A program made the translations under genes and the position numbers. From contig CAWFZK010000028.1 in assembly GCA_963820315.1 (NCBI GenBank), positions 1 to 64,000 of the forward strand: a stretch of DNA of 64,000 nt. The letters are read 5' to 3'. This document shows, piece by piece, positions 25,130 through 33,165 of this stretch (positions are counted from its first letter, which is position 1; each line of letters opens with the position of its first letter). Source of the stretch: JACVRW01 sp963820315. GTDB lineage: Bacteria > Actinomycetota > Thermoleophilia > Solirubrobacterales > Thermoleophilaceae. The notes under the pieces were generated by a model. The model did no database searches, was not told the DNA's origin, and saw only the letters and a list, made by a program, of their open reading frames with translations.

Positions 25130-27693
25130 ATCAGGCCGAGCTCCGCCGCGCGCCGTGTGACGTCGCGGCGACTGCCCGCATCGAGCTTCGTCAGCACTGC
25201 CGATACGTGGTGCTCCGCCGTACGCGGTGAAACCACGAGCCGCTCCGCGATCTCCGCGTTCGAGAGCCCCTCGGAGAGCAACGTGAGCACCTCGAGCTGG
25301 CGCGCTGTCAGACCCGCCGGATTCGCGCGGGTGGCGCGCCGCGGCCCCTGCGGCACGCGCAATCCGAGCTCGCGCATGCGCTCGCTGACCCGGCGCGTGA
25401 GGGGAGCGGCACCCAGCAGGCGCGCCGTCTCGAGCGCCTCGCTCAGCGCCTCCTCGTCGTCGATGAGGGAGAGCATCAGCGCCCGGTCGTGGCTCCAGCC
25501 GAGCGTGCCGAAGGCGTCAGCGGCAGCGCGCCAATCTCGCCGGCGCATCGCGGCGTACGGCCCGGATCCGGGATCGTCGGGCCCGATTGGGATGCCCGCC
25601 ACGGCCGCCCAGCCCGCCAGCCGGATGCTGTAGCGCCCCGCGAGCTCCCCGCCCGGCCCGATCACCTCGGCCAGCTGCTCGAAGCGCTCGATCGGCATGC
25701 GCCCGTCGCCGCTGAGGGCACGCTCCGTCATGAGCTCCACGACCGGGGCGACGCGCTGGAGCTCCGCGGCCCGCTCGGCGTGCGCTGTCAGATCGGACAG
25801 GCGGGCGGCGGCGTCGGGGTCACCGCGCCGGACGGCCAGCTCGGTCAGCACGGTCTTCGCGAGCAGCTGGACGACGGTTATGCCGCGCTCGACCTCCCCG
25901 CGCGTGATGCGCTCGGCCTCACTCCAGTCCCCGGCGCGCAGCCGCAGCCAGGCAAGCAGGGTGCTGACGTAGGAGACGTAGGCGTGCACCTCGTGGCGCT
26001 CCGCGTAGGCCAGCGCGCGCTCCGCGTAGCGACGGGCCGCACGCGGGTCCCCCCAGCTCATCAGCACATAGCCGAGGTTGCCGAGCGCGCGCGTGGCGTC
26101 CTCGCGCTCGCCCGCAGCATCGGCGATCTCGTGCGCCTCGAGCAGCGCCGGCGCTTCGCGGCGATCGCGCTGGACCTTCGCGCAGGCGATGTTGACGAGC
26201 GCGTGCGCGCGGGTGTTCTCGTCCCCGAGCCGGCCGGCCAGCTCGAGCGCGCGCTCGCCCCAGTCGACCGCCCGGCCGGCGTCGTCCTCGAGCATGGCGA
26301 GCTGGGCGACGCCGCTGTAGGCGCGCGCGAGCTCGACGGACTCGCCGAGCGGCTCGAGGATCGCGACCGCCTCGAGCGCCTGCGCCCGCGCCGGCTCGCC
26401 GTCGCCGATGAACCAGTGCAGGCGCGACAGCACGCGCGTGCAGCGGCCGATCGCAGCACGGTCGCCCGAGCCGGCATGAATCGCGATCGCCTGCTCGATC
26501 GCCTCGAAGGCGTCGTCGAGCCTTCCCACGAGGTACGCGGCCAGGGCCAGCTCCTCGAGCGCGTCGGCCCGCGCGTCCGGGTCGAGGCGGTCGAAGAAGT
26601 CGGACGCGCGCCGGAAGTGCGAGAAGGCCTCGCGGTTCGACTCGAGCGTGGCCGCACGCCTCGCCGCGACGAGCGCGTACTCGCTCACGACGTCCTCCGC
26701 TCCGGCCGCCTCGGCGTGATGGACGACGTCCGCCGGGTCGGCCTCGGCGGCCAGCAGCGCGCCGAGTATCTCCGCGTGCAGGCGGCGGCGCGCGGCGGCC
26801 GGCAGGCTCGAGCGGATCACGTTGCGCGCCAGCTCGTGGCGGAAGTGCACGCTGCCCGGCTCGACCTCGAGCAGCTGACGGCGCTCGGGCTCCTCCGCGG
26901 CCGCCGGCCAGCCCGGCATCAGCGCGTCGAGCACTGACGTGCCGACCCGACCCGGGACGACCGAGACCAGCTCCACGAGGCGGCGCGACTCGGGGTCTAG
27001 CCGGGCCATCCGCCCCAGCACGGCGTTGGCCACCGAGGCCGGCGGGTCCTCCGTGTCGCGGGCGGCCAGCAGCTCCGTGACGTAGAACGGGTTGCCGCCG
27101 GTCGCGGTGTAGAGGTCGTCAGCGGCGTCGCCGGCGAGCGCGGCGACGGCGCCGCGCGACAGCGGCTCCAGCTCGATCGTCACGAGGTCCTCGGCACGCA
27201 CCGCACCGAGCGCCGCGTGCAGCGGGTGCGCCGGCGGCGCCTCGCCGGCGCGGAGGGTCAGCACGAGCAGCGCGGGCAGCTCGCCGATCCGGCGGCTGAG
27301 GACCGCTATCGAGTCGAGCGTCGCGTCGTCCGCCCAGTGCACGTCCTCGATCACGAGCACGGCCGGGCGCGGCGGCTGCGCGAGCTCGGCCAGCAGCAGC
27401 GCCTGGAGCTCGTGCGGTGCGGCACCCGCGCGCAGCGCCTCGTCGAGCTCGGGCGACACCGACCCGGCCAGGTCCCGGAACGGCCCGAGCGGGCGCGGGA
27501 TCGACAGGTCGTCGCAGCTCCCGAACAGGACGCGCGCCTCGCCGCCGGCGTCGTCCGCGAAGCGGCGCACCAGCGAGCTCTTGCCGATCCCGGGCTCGCC
27601 GCGCACGTAGGCCACGCGCCCGTGACCGCGCCGCGCCGACTCCCACGCGTCGCTCAGGGCCGCCAGCGCGGCCTCTCGCTCGAGCAAGTCCAC
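25126..27693 (-). CDS. LAL-type (AAA ATPase plus LuxR HTH) transcriptional regulator
   Basis: An 855-residue cytoplasmic regulator. The N-terminus has a Walker A (RGEPGIGKSSLVRRF, residues 31-45) and Walker B-like VLVIEDVHWADDATLD. The middle is a long run of TPR-like helices. The last 65 residues are a LuxR-type HTH (LTARQLEVLTLLSEGLSNAE, then VSPRTAEHHVSAVLTKLDA). Length fits the LAL/MalT-like family, which bind inducers through the TPR part. It lies between the two methylamine operons on the same strand but is separated from the upstream one by a terminator, so its target may be unrelated. The ligand is unknown. Confidence 0.88.
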   Translation of the reverse strand: MDLLEREAALAALSDAWESARRGHGRVAYVRGEPGIGKSSLVRRFADDAGGEARVLFGSCDDLSIPRPLGPFRDLAGSVSPELDEALRAGAAPHELQALLLAELAQPPRPAVLVIEDVHWADDATLDSIAVLSRRIGELPALLVLTLRAGEAPPAHPLHAALGAVRAEDLVTIELEPLSRGAVAALAGDAADDLYTATGGNPFYVTELLAARDTEDPPASVANAVLGRMARLDPESRRLVELVSVVPGRVGTSVLDALMPGWPAAAEEPERRQLLEVEPGSVHFRHELARNVIRSSLPAAARRRLHAEILGALLAAEADPADVVHHAEAAGAEDVVSEYALVAARRAATLESNREAFSHFRRASDFFDRLDPDARADALEELALAAYLVGRLDDAFEAIEQAIAIHAGSGDRAAIGRCTRVLSRLHWFIGDGEPARAQALEAVAILEPLGESVELARAYSGVAQLAMLEDDAGRAVDWGERALELAGRLGDENTRAHALVNIACAKVQRDRREAPALLEAHEIADAAGEREDATRALGNLGYVLMSWGDPRAARRYAERALAYAERHEVHAYVSYVSTLLAWLRLRAGDWSEAERITRGEVERGITVVQLLAKTVLTELAVRRGDPDAAARLSDLTAHAERAAELQRVAPVVELMTERALSGDGRMPIERFEQLAEVIGPGGELAGRYSIRLAGWAAVAGIPIGPDDPGSGPYAAMRRRDWRAAADAFGTLGWSHDRALMLSLIDDEEALSEALETARLLGAAPLTRRVSERMRELGLRVPQGPRRATRANPAGLTARQLEVLTLLSEGLSNAEIAERLVVSPRTAEHHVSAVLTKLDAGSRRDVTRRAAELGLI

Positions 27694-27756
27694 GCCGGGA
27701 AGTAGACACCGGCGCGGCGGCGGGGGTCAAACAGGCGCTAGCGCCGAGAACGCAAC

Positions 27757-27786
27757 GCGCCGGCCATCTGCGCTGATGGCCGGCGC
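27757..27786 (-). terminator. Strong hairpin after the sox-fhs-gntR operon
   Basis: GCGCCGGCCATC, loop TGCGCT, GATGGCCGGCGC: a perfect 12-bp stem 63 bases beyond the methyltransferase stop and upstream of the LAL regulator. It lacks a T-tract, as is common in high-GC actinobacteria. Confidence 0.7.
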
Positions 27787-27848
27787 CTGCGTCCCGACCG
27801 ACAGGGGTGCCCCCGCAGCCCTGTCAGACGGCTGACCCAGCGGCACTG

Positions 27849-28661
27849 CTAGGCCTTGCGCCCGACGATCACGAGGTACTCGGAGCTGAGGCGCAGGCCG
27901 CCGTCCTCGGGCACCCCGCGGCGCTCGGCCATGGCGACGATCTCGGCGCGACAGTCGCCCCAGGTGCCGTCGGCGGACAGGCGCTCGCGCGCCTTCAGCG
28001 TCGGGCCGTAGTGCGTCTCGAAGAACGAGACGAAGTCGTCCGCCGACGCGAAACGGAACGGGTTGTAGCCGCGGCTGAACTCGAGCTCGACACCCGTGCC
28101 CTCGAACAGACCTTGGACGTGCCCCTCGCTGCCCCAGAGCGGCGGCGGCGAGGCGTAGTCGGGCGGCGCCGGCAGGTAGCGGCCGAGGATCTTGAACAGG
28201 TCGCCGATCATGCTCTCCGGCGTCCAGTTGACGAGCCCGATCCGCCCTCCGGGCGCAGTCACGCGGGCGAGCTCGTGCGCGACGACCTCATGGCGCGGTG
28301 CGAACTGGACGCCGAACGCGGACAGCACGGCGTCGAAGCGATCGTCCTCGAAGGGCAGCTGCTCGGCGTCGCCCTCGAGCCAGTCGACGTTCACGCCGTA
28401 CTGAGAGGCGCGGCGGCGGGCGGTCTCGAACAGCTCAGGTGTGAGGTCGAGGCCGATGACGTCCGCGCCCGCTCCGGCGGCCCGCAGGGCGATGTTGCCC
28501 GTGCCGGCCGCAACGTCCAGAACCTCCTGGTTCGGCTGCACCTGCACGCGCGTCATCAGGTCGCGCGGCGGTACGTCGTCGATGAGTTCAGCGATGGCGC
28601 CGTAGTCGCCGGCCGCCCAGGTCGCACGGTGTGTTCTCTTGAGGTCTTCGACAGCGATCAT
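27849..28661 (-). CDS. SAM-dependent class I methyltransferase
   Basis: A 270-residue protein, started at the ATG at 28661 (MIAVEDLKRTHRATWAAGDY). It has the SAM-binding motif I (VLDVAAGTGNIALRAAGAGA), motif II acidic residue (VIGLDLTP) and motif post-I (WLEGDAEQLPFEDDRFDAVL). It resembles UbiE/COQ5-type methyltransferases. It follows gntR by 70 bases at the promoter-distal end of the sox-like operon, before the terminator. The substrate is unknown; it may or may not relate to methylamine use. Confidence 0.82.
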   Translation of the reverse strand: MIAVEDLKRTHRATWAAGDYGAIAELIDDVPPRDLMTRVQVQPNQEVLDVAAGTGNIALRAAGAGADVIGLDLTPELFETARRRASQYGVNVDWLEGDAEQLPFEDDRFDAVLSAFGVQFAPRHEVVAHELARVTAPGGRIGLVNWTPESMIGDLFKILGRYLPAPPDYASPPPLWGSEGHVQGLFEGTGVELEFSRGYNPFRFASADDFVSFFETHYGPTLKARERLSADGTWGDCRAEIVAMAERRGVPEDGGLRLSSEYLVIVGRKA

Positions 28662-28731
28662 GCGGGCCAACCTACGGCCGCCCGCACCAGCCGGCATCGG
28701 GGCCGGCTACCTATCTTCTGCGCCCGGCTAC

Positions 28732-29511
28732 CTACGTACCGCGCTCGATCGCCGGCACCGGCGGCAGGTCCTCGAGCCAGCGCATCACGTGGAGGTCGAG
28801 GCTGCGCGGCAGGAACACGTCGGTCGATTGCATCAGCGGCGTGCCCTCGGACGTCGAGGTCACGTGCTCGATGTCGAGCGCGGCCAGTGTCTCCGACACC
28901 CCCAGTGCCCGTCCGATCCGATCGCGCTTCGTGAGGACGCGCGCGCCGATGTGCGCGCGCGTGTACGCCACCGCGACGCCCTGGTCGAGCAGCACGTCGA
29001 GCACCATCTCACCGCGCTCGAGCGCCCGCCGCAGGCGCGCCTCGGGCGGGAGTGTCACGTTCGGCGCAACGACGTCGCGCATCCACGACCCCGGCTCGCC
29101 ATCCATCAGGAGCACGCGCGTGATCGTGGTCGCCTCGTCGTCAGGCCCGCAGCCGAACAGCGGTGCGAGCCCCTCGCCGACCTGCTGCCGCTCCACCTCG
29201 AGCTCGCTCAGCTCGAGCCGGACGCCGCGCCGGCGGGCGAGCTCCGAGTAGGAGATCAGCTTCTCGAGGCCCTCGTCGAGGCTCGACGTGGGCGCGCGTC
29301 CGACGTAGGTGCCGCTCCCCTGCCTGCGCACGATCTCGCCGCTCTCCTCGAGCCGGCCGAGCGCCGTGCGCAGCGTGCCGCGTGAGATCCCCAGGCGGCT
29401 GGACAGCTCCTGCTCTGGGGGGAGCCGCTCCCCCGGGCGGTGACGGCCCGTGGCCAGCCAGGTACGCAGCGCCTCCTCGGCTACATCGACAAGGGAGACG
29501 CGTGTGGCCAC
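28732..29511 (-). CDS. GntR-family (HutC/UTRA) transcriptional regulator
   Basis: A 259-residue regulator with an N-terminal winged helix (EEALRTWLATGRHRPGERLP, LGISRGTLRTALGRLEESGE, IVRRQGSGTYVG) and a UTRA ligand-binding domain from about residue 90 (TTITRVLLMDGEPGSWMRDV). HutC-type repressors usually respond to a pathway metabolite. It lies nine bases after fhs, at the end of the sox-like operon. It is the only such local regulator, so it is the best candidate for the five TTGNNCAAATTNGNNCAA sites, including the one that drives its own operon. The inducer could be N-methylglutamate, gamma-glutamylmethylamide or methylamine. Confidence 0.88.
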   Translation of the reverse strand: MATRVSLVDVAEEALRTWLATGRHRPGERLPPEQELSSRLGISRGTLRTALGRLEESGEIVRRQGSGTYVGRAPTSSLDEGLEKLISYSELARRRGVRLELSELEVERQQVGEGLAPLFGCGPDDEATTITRVLLMDGEPGSWMRDVVAPNVTLPPEARLRRALERGEMVLDVLLDQGVAVAYTRAHIGARVLTKRDRIGRALGVSETLAALDIEHVTSTSEGTPLMQSTDVFLPRSLDLHVMRWLEDLPPVPAIERGT

Positions 29512-29520
29512 GGATCGATC

Positions 29521-31200
29521 CTAGAACAGCCCGACCGTGCGCCCCTCCGCGTCGATGTCGACGTTGAACGCCGCAGGCTGCTTGCCGAGGCCGGGCATTT
29601 GCTGGATGTCGCCGCAGAGCGGCACCAGCCACCCGGCGCCGGTGTAGGCGCGGATGTCGCGCACCGGCAGCTCGAAGCCCTCGGGTGCGTTCAGCAGCGC
29701 GGGATCGGCCGACAGCGACAGATGGGTCTTCGCCATGCAGATCGGCAGCTGGTCGAGCCCGTCCTCGTGGTACTGGCGCATCTTGCGCTGCGCGTCGAGG
29801 TAGAAGACGACCTCCTTGGCGCCGTAGACCTGCTTCGCGACCTTCTCGATCTTCACGTTGATCGGGTCGTCGTCGTCGTAGATGAACGAGAACTCGTTGG
29901 GCTGGTCGGCCGCGTCGGCAACGGCCTCGGCGAGCGCGGACGCACCCTCGCCTCCACGCGCGAAGCCGTCGTTGATCTCGGCGCCGTGCGCGCCGGCCTC
30001 GAGCGCGAGCCTGCGGACGAGCTCGACCTCCTCGTCGGTGTCGCCCGGCCGGCGGTTGACCGCGACCACGCAGGGAAGGCCGAACGTGCGCACGATCCCG
30101 AGGTGGCGGCGCAGGTTGTCGAAGCCCTCCTCGAGCGCCGACATCGCCTGCGTGGAATCGACGCGCGGGTCGTCCTCGACGCCGCCGTGATGCTTGAGCG
30201 CGCGCACGGTCGAGACCAGCACGACGGCGCTCGGCGTCAGCGCGCCCTTGCGGCAGACGATGTCGAAGAACTTCTCCATGCCCATGTCCGAGCCGAAGCC
30301 GGACTCGGTGATCACGTACTCGCCGAGCTTCTGGCCGATCAGGTCCGCCACGAGCGAGGAGTTGCCGTGGGCGATGTTCGCGAACGGGCCCGCGTGCATG
30401 AGGCAGGGCTGGCCCTCGAGCGTCTGGATCAGGTTCGGCTTGAGCGCGTCCTTCAACAGCACGGTCATGGCGCCCGCGGCGCCGAGGTCCTCGGCCGTCA
30501 CCGGCTTGCCGCCGTCGAAGGAGTGCGCGACCGTGATCGCGCCGAGCCGCCTGCGCAGGTCCTGCAGGTCGCGCGCGACCGCCAGGATCGCCATCACCTC
30601 GGAGGCGGCCGTGATGTCGAAGCCGGACTCGCGCGGGTAGCCGTTGGCGCGGCCGCCCTGACCGAGCGTGATGGCGCGCAGCGCGCGGTCGTTCATGTCG
30701 AGCGCGCGCTTCCAGTCGACCCGCAGCGCGTCGATCTTGTGCGGGTTGCCGTGCAGGATCGAGGCGTCGAGCAGCGCGGCGAGCAGGTTGTTGGCCGCGC
30801 CGACCGCGTGGATGTCGCCGGTGAAGTGGAGGTTCAGGTCCTCCATCGGCACCACCTGGGTCATGCCGCCGCCGGCGGCGCCGCCCTTGATGCCGAACAC
30901 CGGGCCGAGCGAGGGCTCGCGCAGGCACAGGACCGGGTCCTTGCCGATGTGGCCGAGGCCCTGTGTCAGCCCGACGGCCGTGGTCGTCTTGCCCTCGCCG
31001 GCCTTCGTGGGCGTCATGCCCGCGACGCAGACGATCTTGCCGTCGGGAACGTCCTTCATCCGCTCGAGGACGTCGAGCGACACCTTGGCCTTGTGGCGGC
31101 CGTAGGGCTCGAACTCGTCGGGCGTCAGCCCGGAGCGCTCGGCGATGGTCTCGATCGGAAGGAGCTCGGCCTCCTGCGCGATCTCCAGGCTGCTCTTCAT
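29521..31200 (-). CDS. fhs: Formate-tetrahydrofolate ligase
   Basis: A 559-residue enzyme joining formate and tetrahydrofolate with ATP to give 10-formyl-THF. The P-loop is MTPTKAGEGKTTTAVGLTQG, and other family blocks (REPSLGPVFGIKGGAAGGG, HFTGDIHAVGAANNLLAAL, ITESGFGSDMGMEKFFDIVC) are intact. Length is normal. It lies 23 bases after the soxB-like gene. In this operon it would link one-carbon units released as methylene-THF or formaldehyde to formate and ATP, or the reverse for assimilation. No folD is present in the window. Confidence 0.95.
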   Translation of the reverse strand: MKSSLEIAQEAELLPIETIAERSGLTPDEFEPYGRHKAKVSLDVLERMKDVPDGKIVCVAGMTPTKAGEGKTTTAVGLTQGLGHIGKDPVLCLREPSLGPVFGIKGGAAGGGMTQVVPMEDLNLHFTGDIHAVGAANNLLAALLDASILHGNPHKIDALRVDWKRALDMNDRALRAITLGQGGRANGYPRESGFDITAASEVMAILAVARDLQDLRRRLGAITVAHSFDGGKPVTAEDLGAAGAMTVLLKDALKPNLIQTLEGQPCLMHAGPFANIAHGNSSLVADLIGQKLGEYVITESGFGSDMGMEKFFDIVCRKGALTPSAVVLVSTVRALKHHGGVEDDPRVDSTQAMSALEEGFDNLRRHLGIVRTFGLPCVVAVNRRPGDTDEEVELVRRLALEAGAHGAEINDGFARGGEGASALAEAVADAADQPNEFSFIYDDDDPINVKIEKVAKQVYGAKEVVFYLDAQRKMRQYHEDGLDQLPICMAKTHLSLSADPALLNAPEGFELPVRDIRAYTGAGWLVPLCGDIQQMPGLGKQPAAFNVDIDAEGRTVGLF

Positions 31201-31223
31201 TCGTCCTCCATCGTCGACGGCAC

Positions 31224-32441
31224 TCAGTGGCTCACCGCGGCGGCGGCCAGCTCGGATACCAGCTTGTCCTCGTAGAAGCGCTCCAGCGCGAACGGCGCGA
31301 TCAGCTCGGGCGTCTTGCCGGTGGCGGTGAGCTCGGCCAGCGTCTTGCCGACGATCGGCGCGGCCTTGAACCCGTAGGTCCCCCAGCCGGAGCTCACGTG
31401 GAAGCCCTCCACCTCGGTCTTGCCGAGGATCGGGCTGTAGTCGGGGCTCAGGTCGCAGAGCCCGGCCCAGCTGCGGAGGATGCGCGCGTGCTCGAGCTGC
31501 GGGAACAGCTCGAGCGAATGGCGGCAGACCTCCTGCATGAAGTTCAGCGTTCCCTGCATCCGGTAGGTGGTCCAGGGCTCGATCTCCGCGCCCATCAGGA
31601 ACTCGCCGCGATCGGTCTGCGAGATGTAGACGTGCATCTGCGACGAGACGATCACAACGTCGAGCAGCGGCTTCATCGGCTCGGTCACGCAGGCCTGGAG
31701 GATGTGCGTCGTGATCGGCATCTGCACGCCGGCCATGTCGGAGATCAGCGAGCTCCAGCCGGCCGTGCAGTTGAGCACCGTGCCGGCCTTGATGCGGCCG
31801 CGGTTCGTGACGACGCCGCTGACGCGCCCGTTCTCGCGCTCGATGCCGGTGACCTCGGTGTAGGGATGGATCTCGGCGCCGCCGCGGTCTGCACCACGCG
31901 CGAGTCCCCAGACGACGGCGTCGTGGCGGATCACGCCGCCGGGCGGGTGGTAGAGCGCGCCCATGATCGGGTGCACGGCGTCCGGGTTGTCCACCTGCAT
32001 GGCCGGCGCGAGCTTCTTGATCTCGTCCGGATAGATGAGCCGCGAGTCGATCCCGAGCAGGCGGTTGACCTCCGCCCGGTTTGCCATCACGAACATCGCC
32101 CGGTCGGCGTGGGCCAGCGTCAGGTGGCCGTTCTGCGAGAAGAGCAGGTTGAAGTTGAGCTCCTGCGAGAGGCCCTCGTAGAGCTTGACCGAGGCGTCGT
32201 AGAAGCGCGCGCCCTCCTCGGTCTTGTAGTTCGAGCGCAGGATCGTGGTGTTGCGGCCCGCGGCGCCGGAGCCGATGTAGCTCTTCTCGAGGATGGCCAC
32301 GTTCTTGACGCCGTGGTCGCGCGCGAGGTAGTAGGCCGTGGCGAGCCCGTGTGAGCCGCCGCCGATGATCACGACGTCGTAGGAGTCCTTCAGCTCCGGC
32401 CGCTTGCGCCACATGCGGCGCTTGCGGAATATGTCAAGCAC
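31224..32441 (-). CDS. soxB: Sarcosine oxidase beta-like / N-methylglutamate dehydrogenase subunit (MgdA type)
   Basis: A 405-residue FAD protein of the SoxB family. FAD-binding GxGxxG is in VVIIGGGSHGLATAYYLARD, followed by SYIGSGAAGRNTTILRSNY and a C-terminal SGWGTYGFKAAPIVGKTLAE. The GTG start at 32441 overlaps the end of the soxG-like gene by eight bases; the longer upstream frame is only a shadow. In heterotetrameric sarcosine oxidase this subunit holds the amine-oxidising flavin. In MgdABCD the same fold oxidises N-methylglutamate to glutamate with the methyl group passed to THF. The mgs operon nearby favours that role, but sarcosine is not excluded. Confidence 0.85.
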   Translation of the reverse strand: MLDIFRKRRMWRKRPELKDSYDVVIIGGGSHGLATAYYLARDHGVKNVAILEKSYIGSGAAGRNTTILRSNYKTEEGARFYDASVKLYEGLSQELNFNLLFSQNGHLTLAHADRAMFVMANRAEVNRLLGIDSRLIYPDEIKKLAPAMQVDNPDAVHPIMGALYHPPGGVIRHDAVVWGLARGADRGGAEIHPYTEVTGIERENGRVSGVVTNRGRIKAGTVLNCTAGWSSLISDMAGVQMPITTHILQACVTEPMKPLLDVVIVSSQMHVYISQTDRGEFLMGAEIEPWTTYRMQGTLNFMQEVCRHSLELFPQLEHARILRSWAGLCDLSPDYSPILGKTEVEGFHVSSGWGTYGFKAAPIVGKTLAELTATGKTPELIAPFALERFYEDKLVSELAAAAVSH

Positions 32442-33165
32442 CGGGCACCGCCTCCGTGACCGGATCGTCGAGTGGCTCGAGCGCATCGAGGCCGACCGGG
32501 CCACCGCCGAGGCTCCCCGCCGCGTCCGCGACGACCGTCCAGACGTACTGGCCGAGCGCGGCCCCGAACAGCATCAGGAAGCGGTCCTCGCTCTCGCGCA
32601 GCACGGCGCCGGGCGTGCGCGCGACCGAGCCGGGCCGGAAGCCGTGCAGCGGCAGCACCGCGGGGCGCAGGTCGAGCGCCGTGAAGCGCGCGAACGTCTC
32701 GCGCGCGAGCGGACCGGCGATCGTGAGCGCTGCGAAGACGGTCGTGACGTCGAGCACCGTGGCGTGGCCGGCCACGGCCCCGGCGGCGCTCTCGAGCGTC
32801 CGGAACAGCTCGGCCGTCTCGCCGGGCTCGCACAGCACGATCGCGCGCTCGCGCGTGTAGGGGCACCACCAGGCGCCCGCGGAGCGCGTCGCGCGGCCGA
32901 GGTCGAGGCCGGCGGCTCCCGCCCCCGCCACGATCACGGCGAGGTCACCGGGCGCGGCCTGGATCTCGACCTTGCCGAGCTGCGAGCGGTCCGCGAAGCC
33001 GACCGTCTGGGTGAGGCGCCCCTGCTCTGCCTCGAGGCCGTCGAAGCTCGCGGCAACCTGCCAGCCGTCGCGCAGCTCGAGCTGCGCGCCCGCCGCGAGC
33101 GCCTGGCGCTCCATCGGGCTGCGCGCGACGGCACTCGCTCCCGGTGAGAGGAACTCGAGGGTCAT
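32434..33165 (-). CDS. soxG: Sarcosine oxidase gamma-like subunit
   Basis: A 243-residue protein with the GcvT-like half-domain fold of SoxG: VLDVTTVFAALTIAGPLARE and DLRPAVLPLHGFRPGSVART, the two family blocks, and a C-terminal YVWTVVADAAGSLGG. SoxG caps the complex and shapes the folate/flavin channel. It is larger than most SoxG (about 200 residues) because of an N-terminal extension. The start overlaps the soxA-like stop by four bases. Confidence 0.82.
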   Translation of the reverse strand: MTLEFLSPGASAVARSPMERQALAAGAQLELRDGWQVAASFDGLEAEQGRLTQTVGFADRSQLGKVEIQAAPGDLAVIVAGAGAAGLDLGRATRSAGAWWCPYTRERAIVLCEPGETAELFRTLESAAGAVAGHATVLDVTTVFAALTIAGPLARETFARFTALDLRPAVLPLHGFRPGSVARTPGAVLRESEDRFLMLFGAALGQYVWTVVADAAGSLGGGPVGLDALEPLDDPVTEAVPGA

